Source of the DNA: Nitrosarchaeum sp.
GTDB taxonomy: Archaea; Thermoproteota; Nitrososphaeria; Nitrososphaerales; Nitrosopumilaceae
Direction of reading: 5' to 3'
Length of the DNA stretch: 64,000 bases
NCBI GenBank assembly: GCA_023265135.1
Contig: JAHFUM010000002.1
Span: 52,300-116,299, forward strand
Under the pieces are notes generated by a model. That model did not search any database and was not told where the DNA came from. It saw nothing but the letters and a program-made list of their open reading frames with translations. Each line of letters opens with the position of its first letter. Positions within the stretch are counted from its first letter, which is position 1. The position numbers and the translations under genes are program-made. This document shows positions 1 to 10,747 of the stretch, piece by piece.

Positions 1-121
1 AAACTGGAACAAAAGATGAATCAAAAAAAAGTCTACTTATAATCAATATGAAACAACATAATATGCGATCTAATATTGTGAACTAAACTTAATATAATAT
101 GATATTCCAAAACCGATTATC

Positions 122-1396
122 TTGGTAAAACTAGATCCTTTTGCAAATGCTACAAAACAAGTTAATGACGCATGTGATGTTCTTGGAATTAAGGACAAAG
201 GAGTACGTGAATATTTATCTATACCAAATAAAGTTTTGAGAGTGAAAATTCCAGTAAAAATGGATAACGGACAAATCAGAATGTTTACCGGTTTTAGAAG
301 TCAACACAATAATGATAGAGGTCCATACAAAGGCGGAATCCGATACTTTAACCCTGAAGGCGGAGTTGAATACATGGAACGCGAAGTTATGGCTCTATCT
401 TCTTGGATGACATGGAAATGTGCAGTAGTTGACATTCCACTTGGTGGCGGCAAAGGAGGAATCTATGTCAATCCAAAAACAGAAAAGCTAAGTGATGCTG
501 AATTAGAAAGACTCACAAGAGGATTTGCATTTAAAATATTTGAAATTATTGGACCTGGTAAAGATATTCCCGCACCAGATGTTTACACCACTGGCAGAGA
601 AATGACTCAAATCATGGATACATTTAACAAACTAAACGGAAATGTTTCCTCACCCGGTGTGATTACTGGAAAACCTCTTTCAATGGGTGGCTCTCTTGCA
701 AGAGACGTTGCTACTGGATTAGGAGTGTCCTACTGTGTAAGAGAAGCTGCTAAATCTTTGAAACTTAATTTGAAAGGTGCCAAAGTTGTTTTGCAGGGAT
801 TTGGAAATGCATCTACATTTACTGGTGAATATTTAGAAAAAATGGGTGCCAAAGTTATTGCTGTAAGTGACTCTAAAGGTTCTATATCTATTCCAAACGG
901 AGCCAAAGTTAGCAAGTTACTTGAATTTAAAGCAAAAACAAAATCAGTAGTTGGATTTCCCGGAAGTAAGAAAATTTCCACAGAGGAATTGCTTACAACA
1001 AAATGTGAAGTTTTAGTTCCAGGAGCTTTGGAGAACCAAATTGATGCAAAGATTGCAAAGAATCTCAAATGTAGAATAATTGCTGAAGCTGCAAACGGTC
1101 CAACATTACCTGAAGCAGATCCTATAATTTTCCAAAAGAAAATCCTAGTAATTCCAGATATCTTGGCAAATTCTGGTGGTGTATGCATCTCTTATTTAGA
1201 ATGGGTACAAAACAACATGGGATATTATTGGACTTTTGACGAAGTTGCAAAAAAGATGGAACACAATATCACAAAAGGTTTCAAAGATACATATGCATTA
1301 GCCAATAAACACAAAATTGATATGAGAAGAGCTGCTATGGCTTTGGCTGTAGGTAGAGTTGTAGAAGCTTTTAACCAAAAAGGCATCTGGCCATAA
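122..1396 (+). CDS. gdhA: Glutamate dehydrogenase (Glu/Leu/Phe/Val dehydrogenase family)
   Basis: Cytoplasmic enzyme interconverting glutamate with 2-oxoglutarate plus ammonium, the usual ammonium entry point in these ammonia oxidisers. The 424 residues match the family length. The substrate signature VDIPLGGGKGG (about residues 103-113) carries the catalytic lysine at 111, and the Rossmann motif GFGNAS is at 226-231. The start is TTG at 122. No upstream in-frame start is better placed, and an AT-rich TATA-like box at 89-98 sits about 30 nt before it, which suggests a leaderless mRNA. It converges with the small Toprim gene after a 2-nt gap. Cofactor preference (NAD or NADP) cannot be read safely. 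Confidence 0.95.
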   Translation: MVKLDPFANATKQVNDACDVLGIKDKGVREYLSIPNKVLRVKIPVKMDNGQIRMFTGFRSQHNNDRGPYKGGIRYFNPEGGVEYMEREVMALSSWMTWKCAVVDIPLGGGKGGIYVNPKTEKLSDAELERLTRGFAFKIFEIIGPGKDIPAPDVYTTGREMTQIMDTFNKLNGNVSSPGVITGKPLSMGGSLARDVATGLGVSYCVREAAKSLKLNLKGAKVVLQGFGNASTFTGEYLEKMGAKVIAVSDSKGSISIPNGAKVSKLLEFKAKTKSVVGFPGSKKISTEELLTTKCEVLVPGALENQIDAKIAKNLKCRIIAEAANGPTLPEADPIIFQKKILVIPDILANSGGVCISYLEWVQNNMGYYWTFDEVAKKMEHNITKGFKDTYALANKHKIDMRRAAMALAVGRVVEAFNQKGIWP

Positions 1397-1398
1397 AC

Positions 1399-1776
1399 TC
1401 AGACTAGATACGATTCATAACAAACTAGTTGCTCGACAAATCTTATCTTTCCTTTAGTTATCACTGTGAGTTTTCTTTTAAAAGAAAGATCAATTTTTGT
1501 TCTTCGTTGTAACAATTGAATTGTTTTTTCTGTCAGGTATCTACCTTTTCTATCTCTGTCAAAAAGAATTATTAGTTTTTCATATCTTGCAACAGAATCT
1601 GCAAAATTAACAATCCCTCCAAATTTGTGAAATTCAATTATTTGACCTGCAAATCCTAATTTCTTTAATGCCGCTGCATCTCTTTTCCCTTCCACCACCA
1701 CCGCACTATCTTTCATTAAATTTAGTTGAAACACAAATTTTTTTATTTCATGAATCTCTTGCTCTGTTACAAGCAC
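1399..1776 (-). CDS. Small stand-alone Toprim domain protein
   Basis: A 125-residue protein that is essentially one Toprim fold. It has the glutamate motif VVEGKRD (E29) and the acidic motif ILFDRDRKG (D73, D75), which bind magnesium in primases, topoisomerases and related nucleases. It resembles the archaeal short Toprim family related to DnaG and RNase M5, whose role is not firmly known. The start is GTG at 1776. The promoter region is shared with the divergent amidotransferase at 1826. Function beyond a nucleic-acid-related phosphotransfer or nuclease role is inference. Confidence 0.8.
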   Translation of the reverse strand: MLVTEQEIHEIKKFVFQLNLMKDSAVVVEGKRDAAALKKLGFAGQIIEFHKFGGIVNFADSVARYEKLIILFDRDRKGRYLTEKTIQLLQRRTKIDLSFKRKLTVITKGKIRFVEQLVCYESYLV

Positions 1777-1825
1777 AATGTGATTATTGCTTTAACATAT
1801 TAATCACTTTTGCTAATGATTCACA

Positions 1826-2509
1826 ATGTCTGAAGTTTTAGTTGTACAAAATACACGAGTAGAAGGAACTGGATACCTAGGCGAACTTCTACGAAAGGAT
1901 GGATTTGTGACTCATTCAGTTAATGCAAAACATGAGAAACTTCCTGAAAAAAACTACTCTCTTGTGGTAATTTTAGGCGCTCCTGAAAGCGCTAATGATG
2001 ATTTATCTTATTTGCAGGCAGAGCAAAAACTGATTAAAAAAACCGTAGATGATAATGTTCCTTTGCTTGGAATTTGTTTAGGCTCACAATTGATTGCAAA
2101 AACATTTGGAGGCAAAGTATACTCTGGGCCAAAAAAAGAAATTGGATTTTATCATGATTTAAAAATTGACAATAATTCCAAATTATTTTCTGGATTTACA
2201 AACCCTTTTACTGTATTTCATTGGCACAGTGACACATTTGATTTGCCTGAAGGTGCAGTAAGATTGGCTCATTCTGAAAATTATTCAAATCAAGCATTTC
2301 AAATTAATAGTGCAGTTGGATTACAATTTCACCTAGAGGTAAACGCTGAAATGGTTAATCTTTGGCTTGATAAGACTCGTGAAAAACTAGAACAAATACA
2401 CTACATAGATCCTCAAAAAATTCGTTCTGATATCGATGAAAATATTTCAATTGTTAAAAACAATATGAATAATTTTTACAATAATTTTAAATTATTATTT
2501 CATCTTTGA
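1826..2509 (+). CDS. Class I glutamine amidotransferase domain protein (GuaA-like)
   Basis: A 227-residue single-domain glutaminase. The nucleophile elbow GICLGSQ gives Cys84, and the LQFHLEV motif gives His169 and Glu171, completing the Cys-His-Glu triad. No synthetase domain is attached, so it is not a full GMP synthase. It resembles the family of free-standing GMP-synthase-like amidotransferases, some of which act on glutamine or gamma-glutamyl compounds. A TATA-like stretch near 1793-1802 lies about 30 nt before the ATG. The last 30 residues are Asn-rich and lie outside the domain. The true substrate is unknown. Confidence 0.85.
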   Translation: MSEVLVVQNTRVEGTGYLGELLRKDGFVTHSVNAKHEKLPEKNYSLVVILGAPESANDDLSYLQAEQKLIKKTVDDNVPLLGICLGSQLIAKTFGGKVYSGPKKEIGFYHDLKIDNNSKLFSGFTNPFTVFHWHSDTFDLPEGAVRLAHSENYSNQAFQINSAVGLQFHLEVNAEMVNLWLDKTREKLEQIHYIDPQKIRSDIDENISIVKNNMNNFYNNFKLLFHL

Positions 2510-2551
2510 CCAAAGTTTAATATACAGAGTTTTTGATTCATCGATCGAACC

Positions 2552-4669
2552 ATGAACCCTGTAAAAAAAATTTTTGAGGAAACAATTCAAACCAAACATA
2601 AAGTTATCACGGAAGAATTATCAAAATTTATTCTCAAAACTTATGGCGTTAAGGTTCCCGGCTATGCACTTGTAAAGTCTGCAGAGGAAGCAGCTAAACA
2701 GGCAAAAAAATTAGGTTTTCCACTAGTAATGAAAGTAGTTTCACCCCAAATCTTACACAAAACTGATGTAGGTGGCGTCAAAGTTGGCATCAATAATCTG
2801 GATGAAGTAAAAAAGACCTTCAAAGACATGTATGGCAGACTTTCTAAAAAGAAAGGAGTTGAAGTAAAAGGAATCCTTCTTGAAAAGATGGTTCCAAAAG
2901 GTGTTGAACTGATTGTTGGTATTCAAAACGATCCACAATTTGGTCCAGTAATTATGGTTGGACTAGGTGGAATTATGACTGAAGTTATGAAAGATGTTGC
3001 ATTCAGAATGCTACCTATTACAACTTCAGATGCAAAATCTATGCTTAATGAACTAAAAGGTTCAGCACTTCTCAAAGGATTCAGAGGAAGTGAACCAATT
3101 GATACAAACATGGTTGCAAAGATGCTTGTACAAATTGGAAAACTAGGCGTAGAAAACGCAGATTACATCAACAGCATTGACTTTAACCCTGTAATTGTTT
3201 ATCCAAAATCACACTTTGTAGTAGATGCAAAAATTATTCTAGATAAAGAAATCAAAAAGAATTCTATCTCAAAAGCTAAACCAAACATTGAATCAATGGA
3301 GTCCTTCTTTACTCCAGAATCTGTTGCACTAGTAGGGGCATCTGCAACACCTGGAAAGATTGGTAATTCCGTATTAAATGCACTTGGAAAACAAGATTAC
3401 AAAGGTAAAGTATATCCAATTAATCCTAAACAAGAATCAATTCTTGGAATCAAATGTTATCCATCATTAGATGCAATTAACGAAAAGGTTGACTTGGTTG
3501 TTGTTTGTATTGATCTTGCAGAATGTGGACCAATTATGAAAACTTGTGCAAATAAAGGAATCCATAATGTTGTAATCGTTTCAGGTGGAGGAAAAGAGCT
3601 TGGTGGTGACAGAGCTGCAATGGAAGCTGAAGTAAAAGAATTATCTCTAAAACACAAAATTCGTGTAATTGGTCCCAACTGTATTGGAATGTTTAATGCT
3701 GCAAATCGTCTTGATTGTGCATTCCAAGGACAAGAAAGAATGATACGTTCAAAATTAGGAAACGTTGCATTTTTCTCACAAAGTGGAACCATGGGAATTA
3801 GTATGTTAGAAAGTGCTGATGTGTTTGGTTTATCCAAGATGATTAGTTTTGGTAACCGTTCTGATGTAGATGAAGCAGATATGATATGGTATGCTGCAAA
3901 TGATCCTCAAACTAAAGTAATTGGATTGTACGTTGAAGGATTTGGTGATGGTAGAAAATTTATCAATACTGCTAAACGTGTAATGAAAGAGAAAAATAAA
4001 CCAATCATAATTTGGAAGAGTGGAAGATCTGCAGCAGGTGCAAAACAAGCTGCATCCCATACAGGTTCTCTCGGTGGTTCAAATGCAATCATCATGGGAG
4101 CATTCAAACAAGCAGGAATTATTTCAGTTGATAGTTATCAAGAACTAGTTGGAGTCTTAAAGGCACTAGCATGGCAGCCTCCTGCAAAGGGAAATCGTGT
4201 TGCTATGACAAGTAATGGTGCTGGTCCAATGATTGGTGGAATTGATCAATTAGAAAGATCAGGTCTTACTATTGGAAAGCTGTCCCCAGAACTTCTCAAA
4301 AAAATGAAGGAACGTTTCCCACCAACTGTTCCAATTCATAATGGTAATCCAGCAGATGTAGGTGGTGGTGCAAATGCAGATGATTATCGATTTGTCATCC
4401 AGCAATTTCTTGACGAAAAGAATATTGACATTGCTATGCCCTGGTTTGTTTTCCAAGATGATCCACTTGAAGAAACAATAGTTGAATACCTAACTGAATT
4501 ATCAAATAAAAAACAGAAACCAATTCTTGCTGGAGGTAATGGCGGTCCATATACTGAAAAAATGATAAAATTGATTGAGGCAAATAATATCCCAGTTTAC
4601 AGTGACCTTCGAACTTGGGTTGCAGCTGCATCTGCATTATCTCAATGGGGAAAATTCTTACAAAAATAG
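2552..4669 (+). CDS. ADP-forming acyl-CoA synthetase, probable 3-hydroxypropionate-CoA ligase
   Basis: A fused NDP-forming acyl-CoA synthetase of 705 residues. The ATP-grasp beta part comes first (about 1-240, His69 in [11 protein letters not shown]), followed by the CoA-binding and ligase alpha parts (about 250-705). His503 in ASHTGSLGG is the expected phosphohistidine. In Nitrosopumilus, enzymes of this architecture activate 3-hydroxypropionate or 4-hydroxybutyrate with only one phosphoanhydride bond spent. Adjacency to the enoyl-CoA hydratase at 4705 argues for the 3-hydroxypropionate step of the carbon-fixation cycle. A TATA-like box near 2517-2525 is about 30 nt before the ATG. Family assignment is firm; substrate is inferred from gene context. 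Confidence 0.88.
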   Translation: MNPVKKIFEETIQTKHKVITEELSKFILKTYGVKVPGYALVKSAEEAAKQAKKLGFPLVMKVVSPQILHKTDVGGVKVGINNLDEVKKTFKDMYGRLSKKKGVEVKGILLEKMVPKGVELIVGIQNDPQFGPVIMVGLGGIMTEVMKDVAFRMLPITTSDAKSMLNELKGSALLKGFRGSEPIDTNMVAKMLVQIGKLGVENADYINSIDFNPVIVYPKSHFVVDAKIILDKEIKKNSISKAKPNIESMESFFTPESVALVGASATPGKIGNSVLNALGKQDYKGKVYPINPKQESILGIKCYPSLDAINEKVDLVVVCIDLAECGPIMKTCANKGIHNVVIVSGGGKELGGDRAAMEAEVKELSLKHKIRVIGPNCIGMFNAANRLDCAFQGQERMIRSKLGNVAFFSQSGTMGISMLESADVFGLSKMISFGNRSDVDEADMIWYAANDPQTKVIGLYVEGFGDGRKFINTAKRVMKEKNKPIIIWKSGRSAAGAKQAASHTGSLGGSNAIIMGAFKQAGIISVDSYQELVGVLKALAWQPPAKGNRVAMTSNGAGPMIGGIDQLERSGLTIGKLSPELLKKMKERFPPTVPIHNGNPADVGGGANADDYRFVIQQFLDEKNIDIAMPWFVFQDDPLEETIVEYLTELSNKKQKPILAGGNGGPYTEKMIKLIEANNIPVYSDLRTWVAAASALSQWGKFLQK

Positions 4670-4674
4670 ATAAC

Positions 4675-5466
<792 letters not shown>

Positions 5467-5553
5467 GCTATCCCTAACTTCCTTATTTTCTTGAATTACT
5501 AGTATGTTCGGTGTGAAAAGCTTATTATAATTTAAAACATCATTTGTATTATT

Positions 5554-5904
5554 ATGGCATCTGAACAAACACAGAAAATGATCACTGTTTCGCCAAAAGC
5601 AGCTGAAAAAATCAAAGAATTCATGAAAGAAGAAGTCGACAGTCCTCAATACCTTAGAGTTTATGTTCAAGGTGGCGGTTGTTCTGGACTATCTTATGGA
5701 ATGGGCTTTGAAAAAGCACCAGAAGAAGATGACTTGGTCATGGAAGAAACTGGTATCAAGCTACTTGTGGATAGCTACAGTGTTGATCATCTAAAAGGTG
5801 CAAACGTGGACTATATTGAAAGCCTAATGGGCTCTGGATTTAAAATCAACAATCCAAATGTTACAAAATCCTGTTCATGCGGTCATTCATTTAGCACTGA
5901 ATAA
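5554..5904 (+). CDS. A-type iron-sulfur carrier (HesB/IscA/ErpA family)
   Basis: A 116-residue carrier that accepts and delivers Fe-S clusters to apoproteins. The three family cysteines are visible: one in GGGCSGLSYG and two in SCSCGHSF near the C terminus. The start is ATG at 5554, with a TATA-like TTATTATAAT about 30 nt upstream. It stands alone, without other Fe-S assembly genes beside it. Which target it serves is not shown by context; the Fe-S and radical-SAM enzymes of the window are possible clients. Confidence 0.93.
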   Translation: MASEQTQKMITVSPKAAEKIKEFMKEEVDSPQYLRVYVQGGGCSGLSYGMGFEKAPEEDDLVMEETGIKLLVDSYSVDHLKGANVDYIESLMGSGFKINNPNVTKSCSCGHSFSTE

Positions 5905-6055
5905 ACAAAATTATTTTTCATTTTTAGATTATCTAGTGTAAACTATGTTGAGCACAATTTTTACAAAATTTCTTTGTTCATTAAAAATTCTTGCGATACC
6001 CTCATATACCTAGAATCAAAACCAAAATTATGATCATTAAGGAGATGAAGAAAGT

Positions 6056-7201
6056 ATGTCCAATAAATCAGGAATTGTCAAATATCATGTTAAACTTTCC
6101 TTTGAAGTTGACGGACTTGTTGAACGAGCAGATATAATCGGGGCTATCTTCGGGCAAACCGAAGGATTGTTAGGCCCAGAGATGAATCTGAACGAGCTTC
6201 AACGAGTTTCTAAAGTAGGTCGTATAGAAGTAAATACAAAATCTACTTCAAACACAACAAACGGCGATGCTCTTATTCCAATGAGTACTGATATTGACAC
6301 TTGTGCCTTAATTGCAGCTGGAATCGAGAGTATTGATAAAGTCGGTCCATTTGATTGTGTATTCAAGTTAGAAGCAATTGATGATGTAAGAGCAGCAAAA
6401 AAAGATGATATTGTACGACGTGCCAAAGAAATCAAACAACGCTGGGCTACCAAAACAGTCAGCGAAGGAGAAAGTATGTTAAAAGACGTTCATGAAGGTG
6501 ATTCTAAAAGACTATCCTCATATGGTCCATCTAAACTCACATGTAGTTCTGGAGTATTTGATTCACCATGGATAATCTTAGTTGAAGGAAGAGCTGATGT
6601 CATTAATCTTCTCAGAGCTGGTTATGATAACGCAATTGCAATTGAAGGTGCTAAAATTGATGAATCTATCAAAGAGCTATGTGCTTCAAAAAATACTGTA
6701 GTTGCATTCATTGACGGAGACCGAGCTGGAGGATTCATTCTAAAAGAACTAAAATCTGTTGTAAACATTGATTATGAATTAAGAGCAGATACAGGAGTAG
6801 AAGTAGAGGAATTGTCTCCGCAAAGAATCGATGAAATTCTAAGACCGGTTGCAGATGAAATTAAAAGTGGAAAACCTGTAGCAACTCTCAAAAGTTCTGA
6901 CGATAAATCACTATCTGAAATAGCATCTAGGATTTTTCCAAATCTAAATGAAACACTTGAAGCTGTAGCATTAGATGAAAATGAAAAAGAAATTTTCAAA
7001 GTTCCAATCAGTGAAGTAGTTAGCAAGCTCTCAACCCAATCTGGAATCAAATACCTTCTATTGGATGGTATTATCACTCAGAGACTTTTAGAAGGTGCCA
7101 AAAACGCTGGAATTGACTGTGTTGTTGGGCATAGAGTTGCAAAGTTAACAAACTCTGAGGGACTAAATCTAAAAACATTCGGTGACCTAGGCGTAGCATA
7201 G
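6056..7201 (+). CDS. dnaG: Archaeal DnaG-type primase / exosome-associated DnaG
   Basis: A 381-residue archaeal DnaG. The central Toprim domain (about 170-260) carries E177 in VEGRAD and the DxD pair D220/D222 in FIDGDRAG. Archaeal DnaG is known both as an RNA-exosome subunit that binds Csl4 and as an oligonucleotide-synthesising protein, so a role in replication priming is less certain than its family. The ATG at 6056 follows a purine-rich GGAGATGAAGAAAGT stretch. It is followed closely by ribK (9 nt from the stop to ATG 7211), so the two are probably co-transcribed. Confidence 0.93.
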   Translation: MSNKSGIVKYHVKLSFEVDGLVERADIIGAIFGQTEGLLGPEMNLNELQRVSKVGRIEVNTKSTSNTTNGDALIPMSTDIDTCALIAAGIESIDKVGPFDCVFKLEAIDDVRAAKKDDIVRRAKEIKQRWATKTVSEGESMLKDVHEGDSKRLSSYGPSKLTCSSGVFDSPWIILVEGRADVINLLRAGYDNAIAIEGAKIDESIKELCASKNTVVAFIDGDRAGGFILKELKSVVNIDYELRADTGVEVEELSPQRIDEILRPVADEIKSGKPVATLKSSDDKSLSEIASRIFPNLNETLEAVALDENEKEIFKVPISEVVSKLSTQSGIKYLLLDGIITQRLLEGAKNAGIDCVVGHRVAKLTNSEGLNLKTFGDLGVA

Positions 7202-7210
7202 GGTTCATTG

Positions 7211-7894
7211 ATGACTGAACTAAAAATTCAGCACCTCTTAACTCTCGCTTATCTTCTTTCTAAAGGTGCGAAGCATAATTTTATCCCGATAACTACTGAT
7301 TCCTTAGGTAAGAGTATCAAAAAATCACAGCAAGCTGCATCCAAACATCTGCTTGAATTAGAAAACAATCAATTTATTGAGAGAGTAATTAGTGGGAGAA
7401 ACACATCTGTAAAAATTACTTCGAAGGGTTTTTCTGAAATGGTAAAACTATCTTCAATACTTCAAAAAAGTCTTGATTCATCGCCATCCCATGTTGAACT
7501 AAAAGGAACTTTGATCTCAGGTATGGGTGAAGGTGCATATTACATGTCCCTAAAAGGATACACAAAACAATTCAAATCAAAAATTGGATACATTCCATTT
7601 CCTGGAACTCTCAACGTGAGATTGGATAAAAAAGCTCACCAAGAGTCAATAAAACAATTTGAGAATTTAGAGGGAAATAGAATTCAGAGTTTTTCTGACG
7701 GAAAGAGAACATATGGATGGGTAAAATGTTTTCATGCAAAAATCAACAATTCTATTGACTGTGAATTGATCATTCTCGAGAGAACTCATCATGATAATTC
7801 TATAATGGAATTAATTTCAAAAGAATGTATTAGAAAATCAGAAAAGCTAAAAGATGGTTCTCAGGTAACCGTGACAATTCCAATCCCACTATAA
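7211..7894 (+). CDS. ribK: CTP-dependent riboflavin kinase with N-terminal winged-helix domain
   Basis: Archaeal riboflavin kinase that phosphorylates riboflavin to FMN using CTP. Residues about 1-88 form a MarR-like winged helix (KKSQQAASKHLLELE helix-turn-helix). The kinase part starts near 95 with GMGEGAYY and the signature FPGTLNVRL. The combined DNA-binding plus kinase form suggests a flavin-responsive regulator as well as an enzyme, as described for some archaeal RbkR proteins. ATG 7211 is preferred over TTG 7208. The FAD synthase gene lies next door in convergent orientation, so both steps from riboflavin to FAD are encoded together. Confidence 0.9.
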   Translation: MTELKIQHLLTLAYLLSKGAKHNFIPITTDSLGKSIKKSQQAASKHLLELENNQFIERVISGRNTSVKITSKGFSEMVKLSSILQKSLDSSPSHVELKGTLISGMGEGAYYMSLKGYTKQFKSKIGYIPFPGTLNVRLDKKAHQESIKQFENLEGNRIQSFSDGKRTYGWVKCFHAKINNSIDCELIILERTHHDNSIMELISKECIRKSEKLKDGSQVTVTIPIPL

Positions 7895-7916
7895 TTTTTT
7901 TATATTTTGTACATAA

Positions 7917-8534
7917 CTAAATGCCGTGGATGTCTTCACCGTACTCTTTTTCTATCTTAGAGCTAGAGCTTTCAGGTATGGGTGATTGTAATCTTGCAAC
8001 CTTTGCATCAAGTTCAATTTTTTTGCATCCATCAATGATGAATTTTTCTTGATGAACTTGATCATACCCCAGTGCAATTATTTGGGGTTTCACGAGATTG
8101 ACTGTCTTAAAAATATCATCTTCTTGTCCTATGAGGCATAGGTCTACCATTGCTAGTGAATTAACTAATTCCTGTCTCTGTTCTTTATTGTGCAGCGGTC
8201 TTCTTTTTTTCATTTTTACTGCAGTATTGTCAGTAGCTACAACTACTATCAAAACATCTCCGAGTGCTTTTGCAGCATTTAGTGTGTAAATGTGTCCTGG
8301 ATGAATTATATCAAAAACACCTCCTGCTAAAACTACTCGAAGTGAAGACCTGCCAAAATCAGTTAATGTGGCTCTGTCTTCTTTTACCAATTTATTTTTT
8401 ACAAGTTCGTTAATTTTTGGATTGATTATCTCTTCGGTAAGTCCTTTTTTTGCTTTAAGGCTGCTCATGAATGTTTTTCCGTTAATTTCAGATAGATACA
8501 TTTCAATCAAAATTGATTTTTCTAAGAATTCCAA
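7917..8534 (-). CDS. ribL: FAD synthase (archaeal RibL, cytidylyltransferase fold) with N-terminal winged helix
   Basis: A 205-residue nucleotidyltransferase that adenylates FMN to FAD. The catalytic HxGH motif (HPGH, residues 78-81) and a C-terminal SSSSKI segment, replacing the family ISSTxI, are visible. Residues 1-65 look like a small winged-helix domain not found in the minimal archaeal RibL. Glycerol-3-phosphate and other cytidylyltransferases share the fold, but convergence with ribK supports FAD synthesis. The gap to ribK is 22 nt. The start is ATG at 8534. Confidence 0.85.
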   Translation of the reverse strand: MEFLEKSILIEMYLSEINGKTFMSSLKAKKGLTEEIINPKINELVKNKLVKEDRATLTDFGRSSLRVVLAGGVFDIIHPGHIYTLNAAKALGDVLIVVVATDNTAVKMKKRRPLHNKEQRQELVNSLAMVDLCLIGQEDDIFKTVNLVKPQIIALGYDQVHQEKFIIDGCKKIELDAKVARLQSPIPESSSSKIEKEYGEDIHGI

Positions 8535-8579
8535 TATTATTTTCTGAAACTACTCTCACTTTAATTCATCGATGACATT

Positions 8580-9617
8580 TCACATTTTTGGTTCAAGACC
8601 CTTTGCCAATCTTAATGCGTCTATCAGACCATCTGCATACCCTATACTCAAAATTGCAACTTCGTCCTGACCACCGTCTAGAAATTTCTCTGCGTCCCGA
8701 ATGTATAATTCGGCATTATCGAGAATCACTTTGAATTCTTTTTGATCTTTATAATATGGAATTATTTCTTCTAACGCTTCTCTTATCATTGGAACATATT
8801 TTTTCATCATTTGTATTGAAATTTTTTCTGTTTTTTCTGAATTATCATGTGGTTCATCTAGACATCTTCCAAGTATTTTTAATGTATCTGATTCTGTAAA
8901 GTGAAACCTTCCTGTAATGATTATGGTATGTGGAGGTTTACCAAAATCTATTTTTTTTAGACTAGAAATTTTTCCTGATACTATTGATTGATCTTTGAAT
9001 CCAATCCTTGATGCCACTATTGCATATGTTGACAAATCAATTACATTTCTTTTTTGTTCTTTTTCAGTTTCTATTAATCCATTTAACGCATCTTTTGGAT
9101 TCATAAAAAAGTCCTTGTCTTGATTGTACTCTAATAGTAATACTGTGTGGTTTCCTTCTATGATATTTTTGTAAATCACATAGTATGGCGTGGTCAGTGA
9201 CTTCATTTCACTCATTATTGTTGCAATTCTTCCAATTTTGTAAAAATGAAGACCGCACTCTCCTATCATTGAAGTTAAAGATGATGATGCATGTATGGAA
9301 TGGGTCTTTATTTTTTCTTGTATGGCTCTGGTTCTTAATTCAATATGAGTAGTGGCAACGTAAGGATCCCCATAAGATAGCAAAACCACTTTCTTTGTTT
9401 TTGCATTTTTTAAAATCTCTTTTCCGTCTTCAACTAACCATCTTTTCCCCTGCTTGAATTCTCCCTTTGTCATCTTTTTGATTTTTAACATGTCTGATTT
9501 TCCAATAGGGCTGGTGAATTGTTCAAGATATACGATATCTGCATTTGATAAAACTTGTAAAGCTTCAACAGGAATTGATTTTGAACCCGAAATTCCTAAT
9601 CCTATAAACCAAAGCAT
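8580..9617 (-). CDS. dphB: Diphthine synthase fused to a C-terminal DUF357-like domain
   Basis: SAM-dependent methyltransferase that makes diphthine on elongation factor 2. The N-terminal tetrapyrrole-methylase-like fold (MLWFIGLGISG..., with LLSYGDPYVATTH in the SAM site) covers about 1-260. The protein is 345 residues, against roughly 250-270 for usual archaeal DphB. The extra C-terminal part (about 275-345, AELYIRDAEKFL and YADGLIDALRLAKGL) resembles the small archaeal DUF357 family, so this reads as a gene fusion. It overlaps the stop of lysK by 1 nt and is the last gene of the lysine/arginine run. DphB assignment is firm; the DUF357 call is by pattern recognition. Confidence 0.88.
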   Translation of the reverse strand: MLWFIGLGISGSKSIPVEALQVLSNADIVYLEQFTSPIGKSDMLKIKKMTKGEFKQGKRWLVEDGKEILKNAKTKKVVLLSYGDPYVATTHIELRTRAIQEKIKTHSIHASSSLTSMIGECGLHFYKIGRIATIMSEMKSLTTPYYVIYKNIIEGNHTVLLLEYNQDKDFFMNPKDALNGLIETEKEQKRNVIDLSTYAIVASRIGFKDQSIVSGKISSLKKIDFGKPPHTIIITGRFHFTESDTLKILGRCLDEPHDNSEKTEKISIQMMKKYVPMIREALEEIIPYYKDQKEFKVILDNAELYIRDAEKFLDGGQDEVAILSIGYADGLIDALRLAKGLEPKM

Positions 9618-10744
9618 TATTGAATACTTTTATCGTGCAGTCTTTTTAAATGATGTATCATTCTCTTCAAAATTTCAATCCCTCTTAGATATTCATCAAT
9701 TGACACTCTTTCATCTATTGTGTGTGCTTGATGAGGATCCCCTGGTCCATATGTGACTACGGGAATTTTCCATTGATTTCCTATCACATTCATGTCTCCA
9801 GTTCCAGTTTTTCTAATCAAAGTAGGTCTTGTGTGTTCTATGTCCATAATTCCTAAAGTGAATGCTCTTACTATTGCTGAATCATGTGGCGCCTCAAAAG
9901 GTTCGGTTTCATCTATGATTGAATAGTATGCCTCAACTTTTCTTCTTTGAGCTATTTCATTTACTAGTCCAGAAATTTTCTGTTCTACTATTTTACAATT
10001 CGTGTCTACCGGAATTCTAATGTCAAAAGTTGAAACACATTCTTTTGGTGTTACGTTATGACTTGTTCCCCCATCAATCTCAGTTAGAGTTGCAGTTAAC
10101 AGCATCCCTTTACTTTTTTTCTCTTGATCTGACTCTAAACCTTCTTTGAGTTCTTTTGCAAATATCATTGTCTCTTCAATGGCATTTTTTGAAAGCCATG
10201 GTGCACTTGCATGAGCACTGTCCTCTACACTAACTTTCAAATTAATTGCCAATCTCCCTTTGTACGCAATTGTTACTTGCTTTATTCCGCTTGGCTCCCC
10301 AAATACTGCATAATCTACATCGATGTGATTTTTTACTAGGTTTTTTACTCCTGTAGCATTTCCTTCTTCGTCTACTGTTCCTACAAAAATTACTGTGCCG
10401 TTATTATTTTGAATTGAAGCTGCTGCAAACAACATTGCCATTAATGGTGCTTTTGCATCTGACGCCCCACGACCGTAAAGTGAATCCCCCTCTTTTCTTA
10501 CTTTGACTTTTCCAGGAACGACGTCCATATGTCCACACAATAATATTTTTGGTGAACCTGTACCTTTTTTTGCAATGATGTTGCCTACTTCATCTATGTG
10601 GATATCTTCAAATCCCAAATCATCACATTTGTCTGCAAGAAATTCTGCCATTGTTTTTTCATTAAGCGAAGGCGTGTACAATCGAAGTGCTTTTTCAAGC
10701 ATCTTCACTGCAAATCTGGGTGTTACTGTAAATGTTGTTTCCAA
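9617..10744 (-). CDS. lysK: LysW-lysine/ornithine hydrolase (M20 deacetylase family)
   Basis: Zinc carboxypeptidase-fold enzyme of 375 residues. It releases lysine or ornithine from the LysW carrier, the last step of the carrier pathway. Metal-site motifs are LLCGHMDVVPG (His and Asp) and GTVDEEGNATG (the Glu pair), with the GRGASDAKAP motif between. It lies between lysX and dphB on the minus strand, with a short 3-nt gap to lysX. Only one such hydrolase is present for two carriers, so it probably serves both lysine and arginine arms. Other M20 deacylases look similar, but the operon decides. Confidence 0.9.
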   Translation of the reverse strand: METTFTVTPRFAVKMLEKALRLYTPSLNEKTMAEFLADKCDDLGFEDIHIDEVGNIIAKKGTGSPKILLCGHMDVVPGKVKVRKEGDSLYGRGASDAKAPLMAMLFAAASIQNNNGTVIFVGTVDEEGNATGVKNLVKNHIDVDYAVFGEPSGIKQVTIAYKGRLAINLKVSVEDSAHASAPWLSKNAIEETMIFAKELKEGLESDQEKKSKGMLLTATLTEIDGGTSHNVTPKECVSTFDIRIPVDTNCKIVEQKISGLVNEIAQRRKVEAYYSIIDETEPFEAPHDSAIVRAFTLGIMDIEHTRPTLIRKTGTGDMNVIGNQWKIPVVTYGPGDPHQAHTIDERVSIDEYLRGIEILKRMIHHLKRLHDKSIQ

Positions 10745-10747
10745 TTC

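Noticed and set aside
1-42. End of a coding frame at the window edge (reads KLEQKMNQKKVYL, then stop)
   Set aside because: Only 13 codons are visible, which is too little to call a gene.
730-1188. Long open frame antisense to gdhA
   Set aside because: A shadow of a strongly coding gene; the composition is not protein-like and no start context exists.
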